Under the pieces are notes generated by a model, which searched no databases, was not told the DNA's origin, and was given only the letters and a program-made list of their open reading frames with translations. This document shows positions 43,628-54,557 of a stretch of DNA of 64,000 nt, in pieces. Made by a program: the position numbers and the translations under genes. This DNA comes from Patiria miniata (lineage: Eukaryota > Echinodermata > Asteroidea > Valvatida > Asterinidae): NCBI RefSeq assembly GCF_015706575.1, contig NW_024037048.1, positions 18,927,512-18,991,511 on the forward strand. Reading direction: 5' to 3'. The first letter of the stretch is position 1; every line of letters begins with the position of its first letter.

Positions 43628-44640
43628 CCCTAACGTGGCGCACTTCGAAGCTTACCCAACTTTCCTCGTGTAGTGTTGCCAAACCTCTTTGTTGATAAAC
43701 CTCAAATTCATGCAGTGAAATACTGGTACTTTTACCTTTTTAATGCTTGCTATTTAACCTCTGTGAACAATTTCGGTTTCATAAAATTTAATCCGAAATG
43801 CAAAAACGGTCGCGTCCGGAAATTGGGCACAAATTGGCGGAGTGTTCCCTAACGTGGCGCACTTGAATAAATCTCAGAAAATTCCAAATTAACATTTAAG
43901 AATTTCTGTGAACTTCATAAATTCTGATAAATCATTATTATCTTTACTTACCAGCCAGCCAGATGTTTGTCAGAAAATTATTTTCTTATTTTTCGGGGCA
44001 TTTTCAAAGGGTTCACTTTGCACTTGAAAATAAAATCGGAAAATCACGCCAAAATAATGTTTTCTTTTAACTTTGTAACGGGTACATAAACTCGCGATTT
44101 ATGAACGGGAGTGTTTAGAACTTGATGAAATTTCACTTTCAGTGAAATTTCAGTTAAAAGTTTTGCTCTAGCTAGGCGCTACAGGCGAAAAATAAACGCA
44201 GTGGCTATTGTTACGGCAGCCGTAACGCATTTCCCATTTTCTATCGTTACGGTAGACTGCAACCTGGCAACTTTTATAAAAAAAACATGACAAGAAAATA
44301 TAAAATTAGAAGGAAAAAAGTGAATTTGAACTTTATGAAATTCGGACTTTATTTCCCTTTTAAAAAAAATCCTCCAAAGCCTCAGGTTAGAAAAGGAAAA
44401 AAATTCGAGTGCAAAACTGAGATTCGAACCCGCAACCTCGCGGTGCAAAATCCTACCCTCTATCGGCTGAGCTGGCGCACTGCTCGATAAAACGTGGAGA
44501 AACAAATAATTATATACCCGCGTGCGTATCAAAAAAATATCGTAGAGGGCGCTAAACAACGAGTGCCGTAACGATAGCCACTTCGAAAAATAAAAGTGCG
44601 CCACGTTAGGGGCCGCGCCACGTTAGGGTACATCAACAAT
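43628..44640. mobile_element. inverted-repeat element with CCCTAACGTGGCGCAC ends
   Basis: CCCTAACGTGGCGCACTTCG at 43629 is mirrored by GTGCGCCACGTTAGGG ending near 44612, with a further GCGCCACGTTAGGG at 44618-44631 and an internal direct copy at 43849. Inner inverted pairs around CGTTACGG (44200-44265 and 44570) and a tRNA-like segment lie between. About 1 kb; probably a composite non-autonomous element. No transposase ORF. Confidence 0.55.
44409..44480 (-). ncRNA. tRNA-like sequence inside the inverted-repeat element
   Basis: The minus strand has an A-box-like CAGCTCAGCCGATAGAGG, a canonical B box GGTTCGAATC and GTGC...GCAC ends 72 nt apart, but no good anticodon stem. Likely a tRNA-derived SINE piece or pseudogene. 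Confidence 0.45.
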
Positions 44641-44853
44641 ATATCAAAGTCAATTTGAGCAGCTAGCACTACAGCAGTGAGGAAATACAAGCATTTTCTT
44701 AAAAAACACTTATCAGTCCAATCTCATAGGGTTTGTACACAGGGTGTACTATACTAATTGACTAATTGAAGAGTGAAATTGAATAAAAAGTCTAGACGTG
44801 ACTTACCGGGTACGTTATCGAGTTGTCTGCTGCGCTAGTCGCACAATAATAAT

Positions 44854-46521
44854 GGGATATCATCAAACAACAGGCGGCGCCCTTCAAATTAACGGTGTCA
44901 AGTGACAATCTCATAACCCATTAATTCCCCGCATTAACTAAACAAAAATAAAAATGGATAACGAAACCATTTCCCAATTCCTAAGCAAAAAAAAAAGTAC
45001 TCCCGTACAGTTACCAACATCAATAACCAAAAGAAGGCGCGCTACACAAGTACTGGTCACCACCGTAAAGACTTCATCAACGTGGATCACGATCTGCCCA
45101 TACGAAGTCGGCATTAAAGTTTTGTGGAGACGATAACTCAAGAACAAAACAATGCACTGTGTTGAAATTTCGTTCAATAATTTTTAAGGATATCGGAAGA
45201 CAAGTGGTTTGAAAATCGACAGGAACCATTAACAAAAAATTCAATATGATAAAAGCAAATATACAGTGTACTAATCGCGAAAAATGTGATGCGAATTCGA
45301 GTCAATTTTATTGGAACAAAAAAACAGCACTCATTGTGGAGACGATAACTCAAGAACAACGCAGTGCACTGAATTGAAATTTCGTTCAATAATTGTTCGG
45401 GATATAGGACACAAATGCTTTGAAAATCGACGGGAACCATCAAAGAATAAATTTAATATGATTCCAAGAAATACAACGTACTAATCGCGAAAAATTCGAT
45501 TGGAATTCGAGTCACTTTTGACAAAAATAAAGCACTCTTTGTGGAGACCAGGAGACCGTAACTCGAGAAAAACACATTGCACTGATTTGAAATTGCGTCC
45601 CATAATTGACTGTGACACTGAAATTCGACAGAAACCGTTGGAGAAAAAAAATAAAGAACAAAAACAAAAACTACAGTGTGTATAAGGAGGGCTTTCCCGT
45701 ACATTTTACAAACATCAATGTCTTCCAAAAGAGGGCGCGCTACATAAATACTGGTCACCACCTTAAAGACTTCTGTCAACGTGGATCGCGATCTGCCCAA
45801 ACGAAGTCGGCATTAAGTGAACAAAAATAAAACACAATCAGCTGGCCAAGCTTAATTCAATGCGTCATTTAAGTTTTGAGATGCCCAGCTGGACTATGCA
45901 AAAGTGAGGCAAATGTTCTGTTTGGACTGTGAGTGCAGCCTACCGCCAAGTTTTTCTCAATGTTGACACAAGACCGTGACTGTTGAGGTAGAGAAAAACA
46001 ATATTTTGTCTCATGTTTGTCTATTTTCCATGACTAGTTATCTGACTAGAATTCAATTCAATGCGTCACTTAATTTTTGAGATAGCGTGTCCAGCTGGAC
46101 TGTCGTTTCTGTGCAAAAGTGAGGCGAATTTTCTGTTTGGACTGCGACTGCGCAGCCGTATCGTCAATTTTTTGGTATATTCTGTTTAATATTTTCTAAC
46201 TCCGAGTCATTTTATTTTATTTGTTCAAGTTATCAAAGAAAAACGAATAACGATTCCCACAAGTGGGAATCGTTATTCGTTTTCCGTTTTGCTGTCGAGA
46301 ATGGATTTTGGATTCGAAGTCTGTTATTCGTTTTTTCTTTTTGCTTAGGAAATGGGAATTGGTTTCGTTATCCGTTTTTCTTTTTGCTTAGGAATTGGGG
46401 AAGTGGGTTTCGTTATCCGTTTTTCTTTTTGCTTAGTTAATGCGGAATTAATGGGTTATGAGATTGTCACTTGACACCGTTAATTGTGAAGGGCGCCGCC
46501 TGATGTTGTTTGATGATTCCC
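44854..46521. mobile_element. ~1.67-kb transposon with ~140-bp inverted ends and internal ~210-bp repeats
   Basis: The left end (GGGATATCATCAAACAACAG, GCGGCGCCC, GGTGTCAAGTGACAATCTCA) is inverted at the right (46380-46521, ending TTGTTTGATGATTCCC). Arms of ~140 bp match closely. Between them are two full ~211-bp tandem units (ATAACTCAAGAA at 45131, 45342, 45555) and the 'agggcgcgctaca' module twice. No transposase. Target duplication hidden by a C run at the right end. A third copy of the terminus lies at 46690-46750. Confidence 0.8.
46236..46440. repeat. hairpin plus three direct repeats in the right arm
   Basis: AAAACGAATAACGATTCCCAC and its perfect reverse complement are separated by two bases (46239-46283). 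Then TTCGTTATCCGTTTTTCTTT-TTGCTTAG occurs in about three direct copies. Confidence 0.8.
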
Positions 46522-46689
46522 CCCCCCCCCCCCCAAAAAAAGTCCAATCCTATCGAGAAAGGAATTGGGATTTCTCAATGCATGATTGGAAAATGTGGAC
46601 TTCGCAAGTTCGTCCCCAGGGTTATCTTTATTTTGTAACTTTCTTTCCTGTATTAAGTACCTGTCAGTGCGTACCGCTCAACACTACGT

Positions 46690-46750
46690 AAACGAGATTG
46701 TATTTGACACCGTTAATTGTGAAGAGCGCCACCTATTGTTTGGTTATCCC
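46690..46750. repeat. solo terminus of the 44.9-46.5-kb transposon family
   Basis: GAGATTGTATTTGACACCGT then TAATTGTGAAGAGCGCCACC and GGTTATCCC repeat the right terminus just upstream in the same orientation. It is the end of a second, truncated family member. Confidence 0.65.
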
Positions 46751-47298
46751 GAGATGGAATGTATGTCATGTAATGATGTATGTGGCGGAAGGCTAGGCCT
46801 GTACACTAGGCATGTCAGGTAAGTCGGGACTATTTACTTCAATACTTGTCAAAATTCAACTTCCTTAAAAATATATACAGAGCATTATTTCCCTTTGACA
46901 TAAAGCATGTGTTTCCTTTGACATGCAGCCATCCAGAATAACCTGAGAGATCTCTAAAAGGCTCCATGAAATGAATTGGACACTGAAACATATATTAAAA
47001 TAATCAGGCCAACCAAGAACCAAACGTGTGGTGTTTTCTATTACATATAAAAAAAAAAACAACTGTGTGGTAGGGTAGGTAAAAATCTGTTTTGGGGGTT
47101 TGACATTTCTATAGCCTAAAAATTTAAGGTGGGATGATAGTCATTAAAATTTACTTTTTTTTCTCTATTTTGCTTCCATTAGTTAACATGAGAATCATTC
47201 TGCACTACTGACCAACTTACACAAAATAAATATAAAGTTTATAGTTTTCACTGCGGGGGGGGGGGGGGGGGTGCTTGAGCGCAAGGAGGAGATTCTAC

Positions 47299-47444
47299 GT
47301 TCTCTTTGAGCGTGGTGAATTCTTCCTTGCTGATCTTCCAAGGAAACTTCTCCGTGGTCTCCAGGCTGCTTCCTCATCCAGCATCCAGGGTTTGGAGAGC
47401 TCCTTGATGATTGTGCTGGTCTTGATCTTACCCAACCCACCAAT
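47299..47444 (-). pseudogene. chimeric SLC12 exon, copy 4, acceptor lost
   Basis: Same chimera as at 42.1 kb, but the acceptor reads CCAT where the others have CTAG, so the exon could not be spliced normally. Confidence 0.7.
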
Positions 47445-48308
47445 ATGGACGGAAACCAATCAGGAAGGAAAGCATTTGGTCTGAATAAATTGTGTTCAGG
47501 TCTTGGAAAAGACCAACGTTAGTGCTGAAAAAAAAACCCGAAAAAACCTGGACAAATCTGGTTTAATGATCTTGTTATACATTTTGCAACCTTGACTTAA
47601 TTTTTAAAAGACCTGCTTGCATTTTATTCAAACTGTTCATCAAAATTCATTCAGCAAAGTCTTCTTCAAGTACTCAACTGTGAGTACACATTTCGGTACT
47701 CAAAATACTCATCGAAATATTCCTTAAAATAATTCACCAGGGGTACACAAGACTTGTAGAAAGGTACTCAACTAATACAAAACCTCAGGATTCATTGAAA
47801 ACAAATGAATCGACTCATAAAGTAGTACTCAGTTAAAAGTAGTCTACTTGTCAAAAAAATGCTCAACTCATACTCGACTTATCGCAGACTGCTTCACTCG
47901 TCAAGCAGACTCGACTTAAAAGACCAAAGTTATCAAACAGTACCTCAATCCATTTAAAACTGGTGTTCCAGAGTCCCTAACTTAACTCAACTAAACTCAA
48001 CTTATATATTCAAGTTTCAAACACAGGCAAAGTTCTTGTATTAATTTTCCATTGATTAGATGCTGGTGTCATTCTGAACGACTGCAACACTCAATCTTTG
48101 GACGACTTTCATACTAGTTGCTCCTCAACATTTCAAACGTCAAACTTAATTCAACTCTTTGGAATAATTTAGTTCGGCACTTCTCTGAATGCTAGTCTGA
48201 AACGCGTGTTGTTGTCAAAAGGTACACTACTCATCAAAATGCAGAAAACTTGAGCTATCTACGCATACTCAGGTCTGACCCTGATCCCCCTCATAAGCCT
48301 ACCTGCAT

Positions 48309-48438
48309 GAGTGCCTGTGCCCCGTTCTAAGCTTAGCGTAGGGCTTGCTACCATGGCTGGGAATGCCTTGATCTTCTGAACATCCACCCATTTCTCCTGA
48401 GAGTCTGTCAGAAGCTCCATCAAATGTGTACTCTGCTC
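48309..48438 (-). pseudogene. SLC12 exon (VDVQKIKAFPAMV), copy 2, truncated by minisatellite
   Basis: Copy of 43092-43226 whose 5' end stops at CTCTGCTCAT, where the minisatellite begins, so the acceptor is gone. An indel near GCCCCGTTCTAAGCTTAG further breaks the frame. Confidence 0.75.
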
Positions 48439-48439
48439 A

Positions 48440-49185
48440 TGAAGGAGACTATAACCAGCTTGGCTCGGAGGGTGTTTTTTTTAGAAGGAAATTATGGAGG
48501 AGACTAACCATCTTGGCTTGGAGGATATTTTTTAGAAGGGTATTATTTAGAAGGGTATTAATGAGGAAACTAACCATATTGGCTTGGAGGATATTTTTAG
48601 GAGGGAATTGCTGAGGGGACTTACCACCTTGGCAAGGAGGATATTTGTTAGAAGGAATTATGGAGGAAACTGACCATCTTGGCTAGGAGGATTTGTTTTA
48701 GAATGGCACTATGGAGGAGACTATAACCATCTTGGATAGGAGGATATTTCTTTTTAGAAGGGAACTATAGAGGGGACTAACCAGCTTGGCTCGGAGGGTT
48801 TTTTGAGAAGGGAATTATGGAGAAGACCAACCATCGTGGCTAGGAGGATATTTTTTAAAAGGAAATTACAGAGGAGACTAACTATCTTGGCTAGGAGAAT
48901 AATTTTAGAAGGGAATTATGGAGGAGACTTTAGCTAGAAGGATTTTTTTTAAAGGGAAATATGGAGAACACCAACCATCCGGCCTGGCTAGGAGAATATT
49001 TTTAAGAAGGGAATTATGGAGGAGACGAACCATCATGGTTAGAAGGATATTTGTTTTAGAAAGGAATTATGGCTAGGAGGATATTTTTAGAAGGGAATTA
49101 TGGAGAAAGCTACAACCATCTTGGCTAGGGGATATTTTTTGAAAGGAATTAATGAGGATATATTAACGATCTTGGCTAGGAGGAT
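48440..49185 (-). repeat. ~51-bp minisatellite, locus D (inverted)
   Basis: Same unit and orientation as loci B and C, followed by the same 'gaatatttcatcaagtattaaatatcg' flank as locus C. It abuts the truncated SLC12 exon. Confidence 0.85.
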
Positions 49186-49707
49186 ATATTGTTGCTTTTT
49201 CCATTTTTGTAAAATTGTTTTATAGAAGAATATTTCATCAAGTATTAAATATCGTGACCAAGGACGAATTAGTTATAATGCAGGCTAGGGGGCTTACTTT
49301 GTTAATGAGGAAAAAGGATTTAAAAAATTTGAAAGAAGGAGGTTAATCGAAACATTTTCCAGATCCCCTCCCCCAACTTGACATCGCACCCCCAGCCAAA
49401 GCTAGATCCACCCCTGTTTATTTAGGATTTCACGCTTGTTTCTGCTATAGTGAGTAGGTTTGCGTAATTGTGAAGTAAGTGCCCTTAGATTAGCCACTCA
49501 TTATTTTCATGGGAATTGCCAACACTACAACAGACATTTTTGCATGACACTTAGAAATTACGGCTTTTGCAAAAGTGTAAACAATCAGTTATAATGTCTG
49601 TTGGTCTGAAAGGAAAAACACAAAGATTTTAGGTGGAAATGGACTGGAATATTGATGTTAATAATGTCGAGTTCCACTTGGCAAATAAAATTATTGAACT
49701 AATTTAA

Positions 49708-50278
49708 AGGGAATATACATCATTTGCTTTTGCTGTAATTTTCAGAAATGGATGGAATTGGGGGGTTGGAAATATATAGCAAATATAATTTCATTAACTT
49801 TTTTGAGGTTTTGGTTCGAAAATGCTATAAAAACCAAAAAAAAACAAACAATCATTTTCCTGTAGTCTGGTTCCCTGACTCCATTTAAGAAGAAACAGAG
49901 CAGTTTACATACATTGGGGAATTGTAAGGTCAGCATGGTCAGGGAACCAGTCTAGCTGGCTTGTACCCGTTCATAGGTGTGTAATCGATTGCAAACAAGT
50001 GCGATGGTCAACTGGGGCCAGTATTTTAAAAAAGCCAGTTTTTTCCAACGCTGGTCGGCCGATCAGCGTTGGAAATTGATACAAAAATACCACTTTTCCT
50101 GAAAATGACACTACAAAAATACCACTTTTCCTGAAAATGACACTATACCAGGTGCCATGATTTTACAGGATGCTTTACACTGTCATTCACTATACAGTAA
50201 CAGTCCAGCAAGGTATTTCAAAATGATTTGGTAGGCCTAGTTTTATTTTTTGATGTTTGCAAATGTTGTATTGTCCCT
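49708..50278. mobile_element. 571-bp MITE with TTAA target site, empty site in window
   Basis: Ends AGGGAATATACATCATTTGC and GCAAATGTTGTATTGTCCCT are inverted and flanked by TTAA on both sides (49704-49707, 50279-50282). The related block at 32700-32760 lacks it and has a single TTAA (32731-32734) in GAACTACTTAAGGGTTGTTC. TTAA with AGGG ends fits Kolobok- or piggyBac-type elements. It contains an inner inverted pair (GTCTGGTTCCCTGAC, about 49865 and 49935) and a 34-bp tandem duplication near 50080-50150. Confidence 0.88.
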
Positions 50279-50612
50279 TTAAGAGTTGTTCAATTTGCAT
50301 TGAAAGTGATCAATACTCACCCACCAGAATGTCAAAGGTTGGACACAATTAACAGATGCTGCAAGACTGGACTTAAATCACAAAAACCAGGGACTAAGCG
50401 TAAAGTGGATACTGGGAAGAGCTCTAGTCTCCATGCATGGACAAAAGAGGGCGCTTTATAGCCGAACAAGCAGAAGCCGAAATGAAGGACAGTACACTGG
50501 TTCACTCATGCTGGCTACCGTGTGTATAATGTATGGGTACCAGCATTTACAAGCCACAATGGCGCCTCAATGGCCCTCGTTTAGTTTCCAGTGTGTGGGG
50601 GGTGCTTGAGCG

Positions 50613-50705
50613 CAAGAAGGAGATTCTACCTTCTCTTTGAGAGTAGTGACTCCTCCTTGCTTCCTCATCCAGCATCCAGGGTTTGTTCAGCTCCTTAAAC
50701 CGTCT
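50613..50705 (-). pseudogene. SLC12 C-terminal exon remnant
   Basis: Only the 3' part of the 320-bp exon remains, with an internal loss; it ends abruptly at 50705 against the 480-bp repeat. Confidence 0.65.
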
Positions 50706-50714
50706 CACCCCGGG

Positions 50715-52085
50715 ACGAGGGGGGGGGGGAGGTTAAAGGTGCCCCCTCTCTGGATACAATGCTGCATGGTGCAGTACATGTATTGCGTTTCATGTTTTTT
50801 ACGTTGAGACAAACAAATAAAATGTGTCGCTGAAATTTGGAACAGTATTGAAACGCTAATATGGCCTGATATGTGTGTCGAGGTGTCCCAAGGCGACCGT
50901 GGAGTATTCATAATGTAAGAGGCAACACCGCACGGGCCACAAAATCCCCCGAAACCGCGTTCACTGGGCGTGATGTAGCGGTACTTGTGGAGCCGTCGAC
51001 AGTTCAATTTCAACGGGACACACACTGAAAACACACCCAGGTACGGTGCACACATGCTCACACGATCAATGGACCGCTGAAATATTGAATCATTCTGGAA
51101 GTCAAATTATGCATAATGATGCAGCGTGAACCATGCACAAAAATGTCCATTTACCAGGTTCACGCCGTGTGCGCTTCGTGTATGCTTTGTGCGCGCATCC
51201 AGGACAGCTAAATTTGTTCTGATTCGCTGTTTCTACCATGTCAATATTTGTTGCATGTCTAATGTATTTTAACAAATGATTGAATTTACGAGTTTCCGAA
51301 TGTCTCAGCGATTCTGTTTTGATGCTGGCCCAAAGATGGCCCATCGTCGGCGCAGCGTTACAGAAACACCGATATGGCCTGAAATGTGGTGAGTTCAATG
51401 CTGTTTTCTAATGTGAGGGGATATGAGCACCGCACGGGCCACAAAATCCCCTCAAACCGCGTTCACTGAGGGGTTGATGCGGCGCAATATGTGTGGACCG
51501 CTCACCGTGCGTTATTCAATGGGAACGTGAAAACAGCGCGGTGTGGCAGTAAGCGGGTGAAACGGCCACAATGCCGATGTTTCTGGACGGCCAATTTATT
51601 CAAAGCAATGCAGCGTGAACCATGCACGAAAAACTTCACTTGCAAGGTTCACGCTCTGTGTTTTTTGTATGCGTAGGATCAGCTAACAATTTGTTCCAAT
51701 TCACTGTTTCTGTATGGTATTTGTCTATTTGTGCAGCAAGAGTTCACAAATACTTCCATTTTACAAGTTTCCGAATTTCTCAGTGAATTTGGCTTTTATT
51801 TATTGATGGGCCCAACTATGAACTGATATTTGGTGCGGTTTACGCTGAGGCCACCGTGCAGTTTTCTAATGTAAGAGGACGCAACCACTCAGGCCACAAA
51901 ATCGACTAAAACCGCGTTCGCTGAGGGCTATTGCGGATGACGGTTGATTTGTATTGAATTGAATGGGAAGTCGCCGCGGTTACACAGGCGATCGTGAACC
52001 GCCAGAATGCTGATTTTTCTGCATTGTGGGGCCTGGATCTTCTTTGCAAAGGACCCGTAAAGTCGCCGTTAAAGCACCAAAACGG
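50715..52085. repeat. ~480-bp tandem repeat, about three copies
   Basis: 'CACGGGCCACAAAATC' followed by 'AACCGCGTTCACTG' occurs near 50930 and 51431, with a diverged third copy near 51890 (spacings ~495 and ~460). 'GCAGCGTGAACCATGCAC' occurs near 51121 and 51611. More GC-rich than its surroundings. No convincing ORF. Confidence 0.75.
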
Positions 52086-52090
52086 AGGCA

Positions 52091-52736
52091 CATGTATTCC
52101 CCACCCTCAGTGGAAGCCGCCCCCACCCCCGCCCCATTTCGAAAACCTGAATTACATTCGCTGTTGTAATAATACTTTTATTTTGCATTTAGTGCAGCCT
52201 TTGAAACAAATAACGCACCCCAGGTGCCCTACCCCAAGTTAAACCCAAGTTTCGCCGCTGGCTTGAGTACGATTTAATTCCTCATATAATCCCGAATATA
52301 TCCACACAATTTAATAGACTGAAGCGCCAACTGTACATTGAATGAATCACGGCCAGTGTATACGTCACTTGTCTATCCACCAATCACAGTTTGTCGGTGA
52401 CAAGTCGGTGACGACAAGTCGGTGACGACAAGTGAGTGGTCTGTGACTGACAGGTTGTGTGTGTCAATCATAAATTCCATGTTTGGATGTGTCACCGACG
52501 TCCATACAATATCCACCAATAAGAAGCGGCCATTTCAATCTCGGTGACTAGTTTTTATGGTGACTTTATAGCCTCAGCGACATTAACATTGCTTTCGTAT
52601 CATTAATATGAAGCGAGTCGGTGATGTGTGATTTACAGCGCACAGGAGCCATGCAATCACAATCCAGGTCCGAGTTTTTAGTCACTGCTCAGGAAATCGA
52701 TGGCACTATTTAAGACATGTGGGGCCGTCCACCCTT
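52091..52736 (+). promoter_or_regulatory. C1q-gene promoter region, copy 2
   Basis: Close copy of 12785-13478, including the GTCGGTGA cluster (one motif changed to CTCGGTGA near 52541) and the TATA box TATTTAAG at 52707-52714. Confidence 0.65.
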
Positions 52737-52813
52737 CACAGCCACCACAGGTCATCAACACCTTCGGACGACAACCAGAGAGAGAACTGACTGCAAGAAC
52801 AAGATTTTGCTCG
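52737..52813 (+). other. second C1q-type gene, exon 1
   Basis: Matches exon 1 of the first copy with a small insertion (CATCAACAC); same CTCG|GTGAGTG donor. Confidence 0.55.
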
Positions 52814-53171
52814 GTGAGTGTTTGAAACAATCATTTTTCCTCTGAAGAAATTTGTTGTTTTTGCACAATGTGTTTGAATCAATGCGGGATTCAGATTTTG
52901 TTGAATGTTGCTGACTCAATGATTCTCCAAACAGCGAGTGCGGTGGTTGGCTTGATATTTTCTCGTCTTTGTGTGCTTGTAAAAATGTGGTAGCTTGAGG
53001 ACTGAAAGAAACCCAAGATTTTTATGAACAAATTGTTTTTTTTTTCTTTTTTCTTTTTCATTTCACTATGACTCTAATACACGTCTGCTAACAGCAAAAC
53101 CAGCGCGCTAATTCCGATCCAGAAGTTGTGCCTTTTCCCAACGCCCACTTTGGAGTTGATAAAGTATTGCG

Positions 53172-53285
53172 ATAATTTACAAATGTGTTTGAAATTAACT
53201 TGTTCAGACGGGCTTTGTTTGTGCATAACATGCACTAATCAAGGCCCGTCTGAAAGAGTTAATTTCAAATACTTTTGTAAATTAT
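53172..53285. repeat. intronic hairpin, second copy
   Basis: Copy of 13885-13998; the inverted arms are retained with few changes. Confidence 0.7.
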
Positions 53286-54364
53286 CGAGCTATTTTATTT
53301 CAGCTCTTAATGTAAACAGTTGGTGCGGATGCAGACCACAGCGAGTTCAAATTTCAAGGCAATACAAATGAGGAATTCCTGTCAGGCAATATTTCCGCTA
53401 CTACTTCCATTGTGCACTCTCAAAAATAAATTGTCCAAATACTGACTGGTTTCTTTACTCTTTGAAAACAAAATCATTTGGATTCTTGTCGATATGGATA
53501 ATACACTGTAAAGTCACATGGACTTTTTTTTATTGAGGTTCGACTGTTAGGTTGGACTGTTTTCTGACCGCAGTTTTTCGCAAGTTCCCTGCTGTGATTC
53601 AGAACAGTAAAGATTTATTATTATACCTGCTTATTCAAAATAATATTTCAGAGGAACTACAAAATCGGTGTTTCACATTTCGGTAAAAAAAAGAAGTCTC
53701 GTAAAACCTGGACTCTTTATAACCTGGCCGATATTTTTGGCACGATCAAGCACACTCTTACTTTTTGCCTCCCTTTTTCCTATTGACTTTATCGTTTAAA
53801 TTTTCAAACATGAAATCCTAGTGCAATGTACTCACATTATTTCCGGATATCACTCAAACTCAATCAGAATGAAAAGTTATGCGGAAGTTGGCCACGGAAG
53901 AACGTATACAGGTATCCGGACATCTCAAAATGCCGGTCTTATTTGTGTTATTATTTGTGGATATTCTCATTGCCTTTGAACTTTGTTGTTCAACTGGCAT
54001 TTTGCTATAGTTCACAGCGCGCCATTCCGGTTTCATCAAGTTACTTTTAAGCATTGCAGGATAAAAGTGTCACTGGTCAGAATAGACTAGAGGGCGCAAA
54101 TACAAACGCACTGGATCATGATGATACACACAGTTTTATACAAGTTCAATAGCTGGATGCATTTTGTAGAATTCATGGATAGATTTGATTTTTGGAGAAC
54201 GCATTTGAGATAAATAGTCAACCCAAATTACATTTTCACTGTACAGACATTTTTTGGCCGTATTGTACTTGTGGAATTCAGCCATGCCTCCCCACCAAAC
54301 TCCAAGTTATCTCCTAGAGGATTTTTAATGACTCATATTGTTGTTGGTATTTTTTTTCAACCAG

Positions 54365-54421
54365 CAATCCGCTCAAGTGTTGAAGAGTGCTTCTGCGAGA
54401 GAATTCAAGAACTGTGCTTAG
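54365..54421 (+). other. second C1q-type gene, exon 2, acceptor shifted
   Basis: Matches exon 2 at 15080-15140, but the original acceptor AG is AA here (TTTTTTTCAACCAG). The next AG is four bases downstream and could serve. Donor GTGAGTG unchanged. No ATG. Confidence 0.55.
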
Positions 54422-54557
54422 GTGAGTGTCTGTTGACATTTTCTTCATTCAAGCATCAGAATAGAGCAGTGATTTGGTAGGAGACTGTTCCTTTCTTTCT
54501 ATGCATTTAATCTTTTTGGTCAAAATTAGAAACCAGAAAACGTCATTCAATTACCTC

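Noticed and set aside
44179-44604. A 141-codon minus-strand ORF
   Set aside because: It covers the tRNA-like sequence and inverted repeats; part of the peptide is the tRNA box region translated.
29105-50705. One working SLC12 gene using the open exons
   Set aside because: Open exons are not in a usable order without broken ones between, and the N-terminal, late-membrane and final exons are absent from the window.
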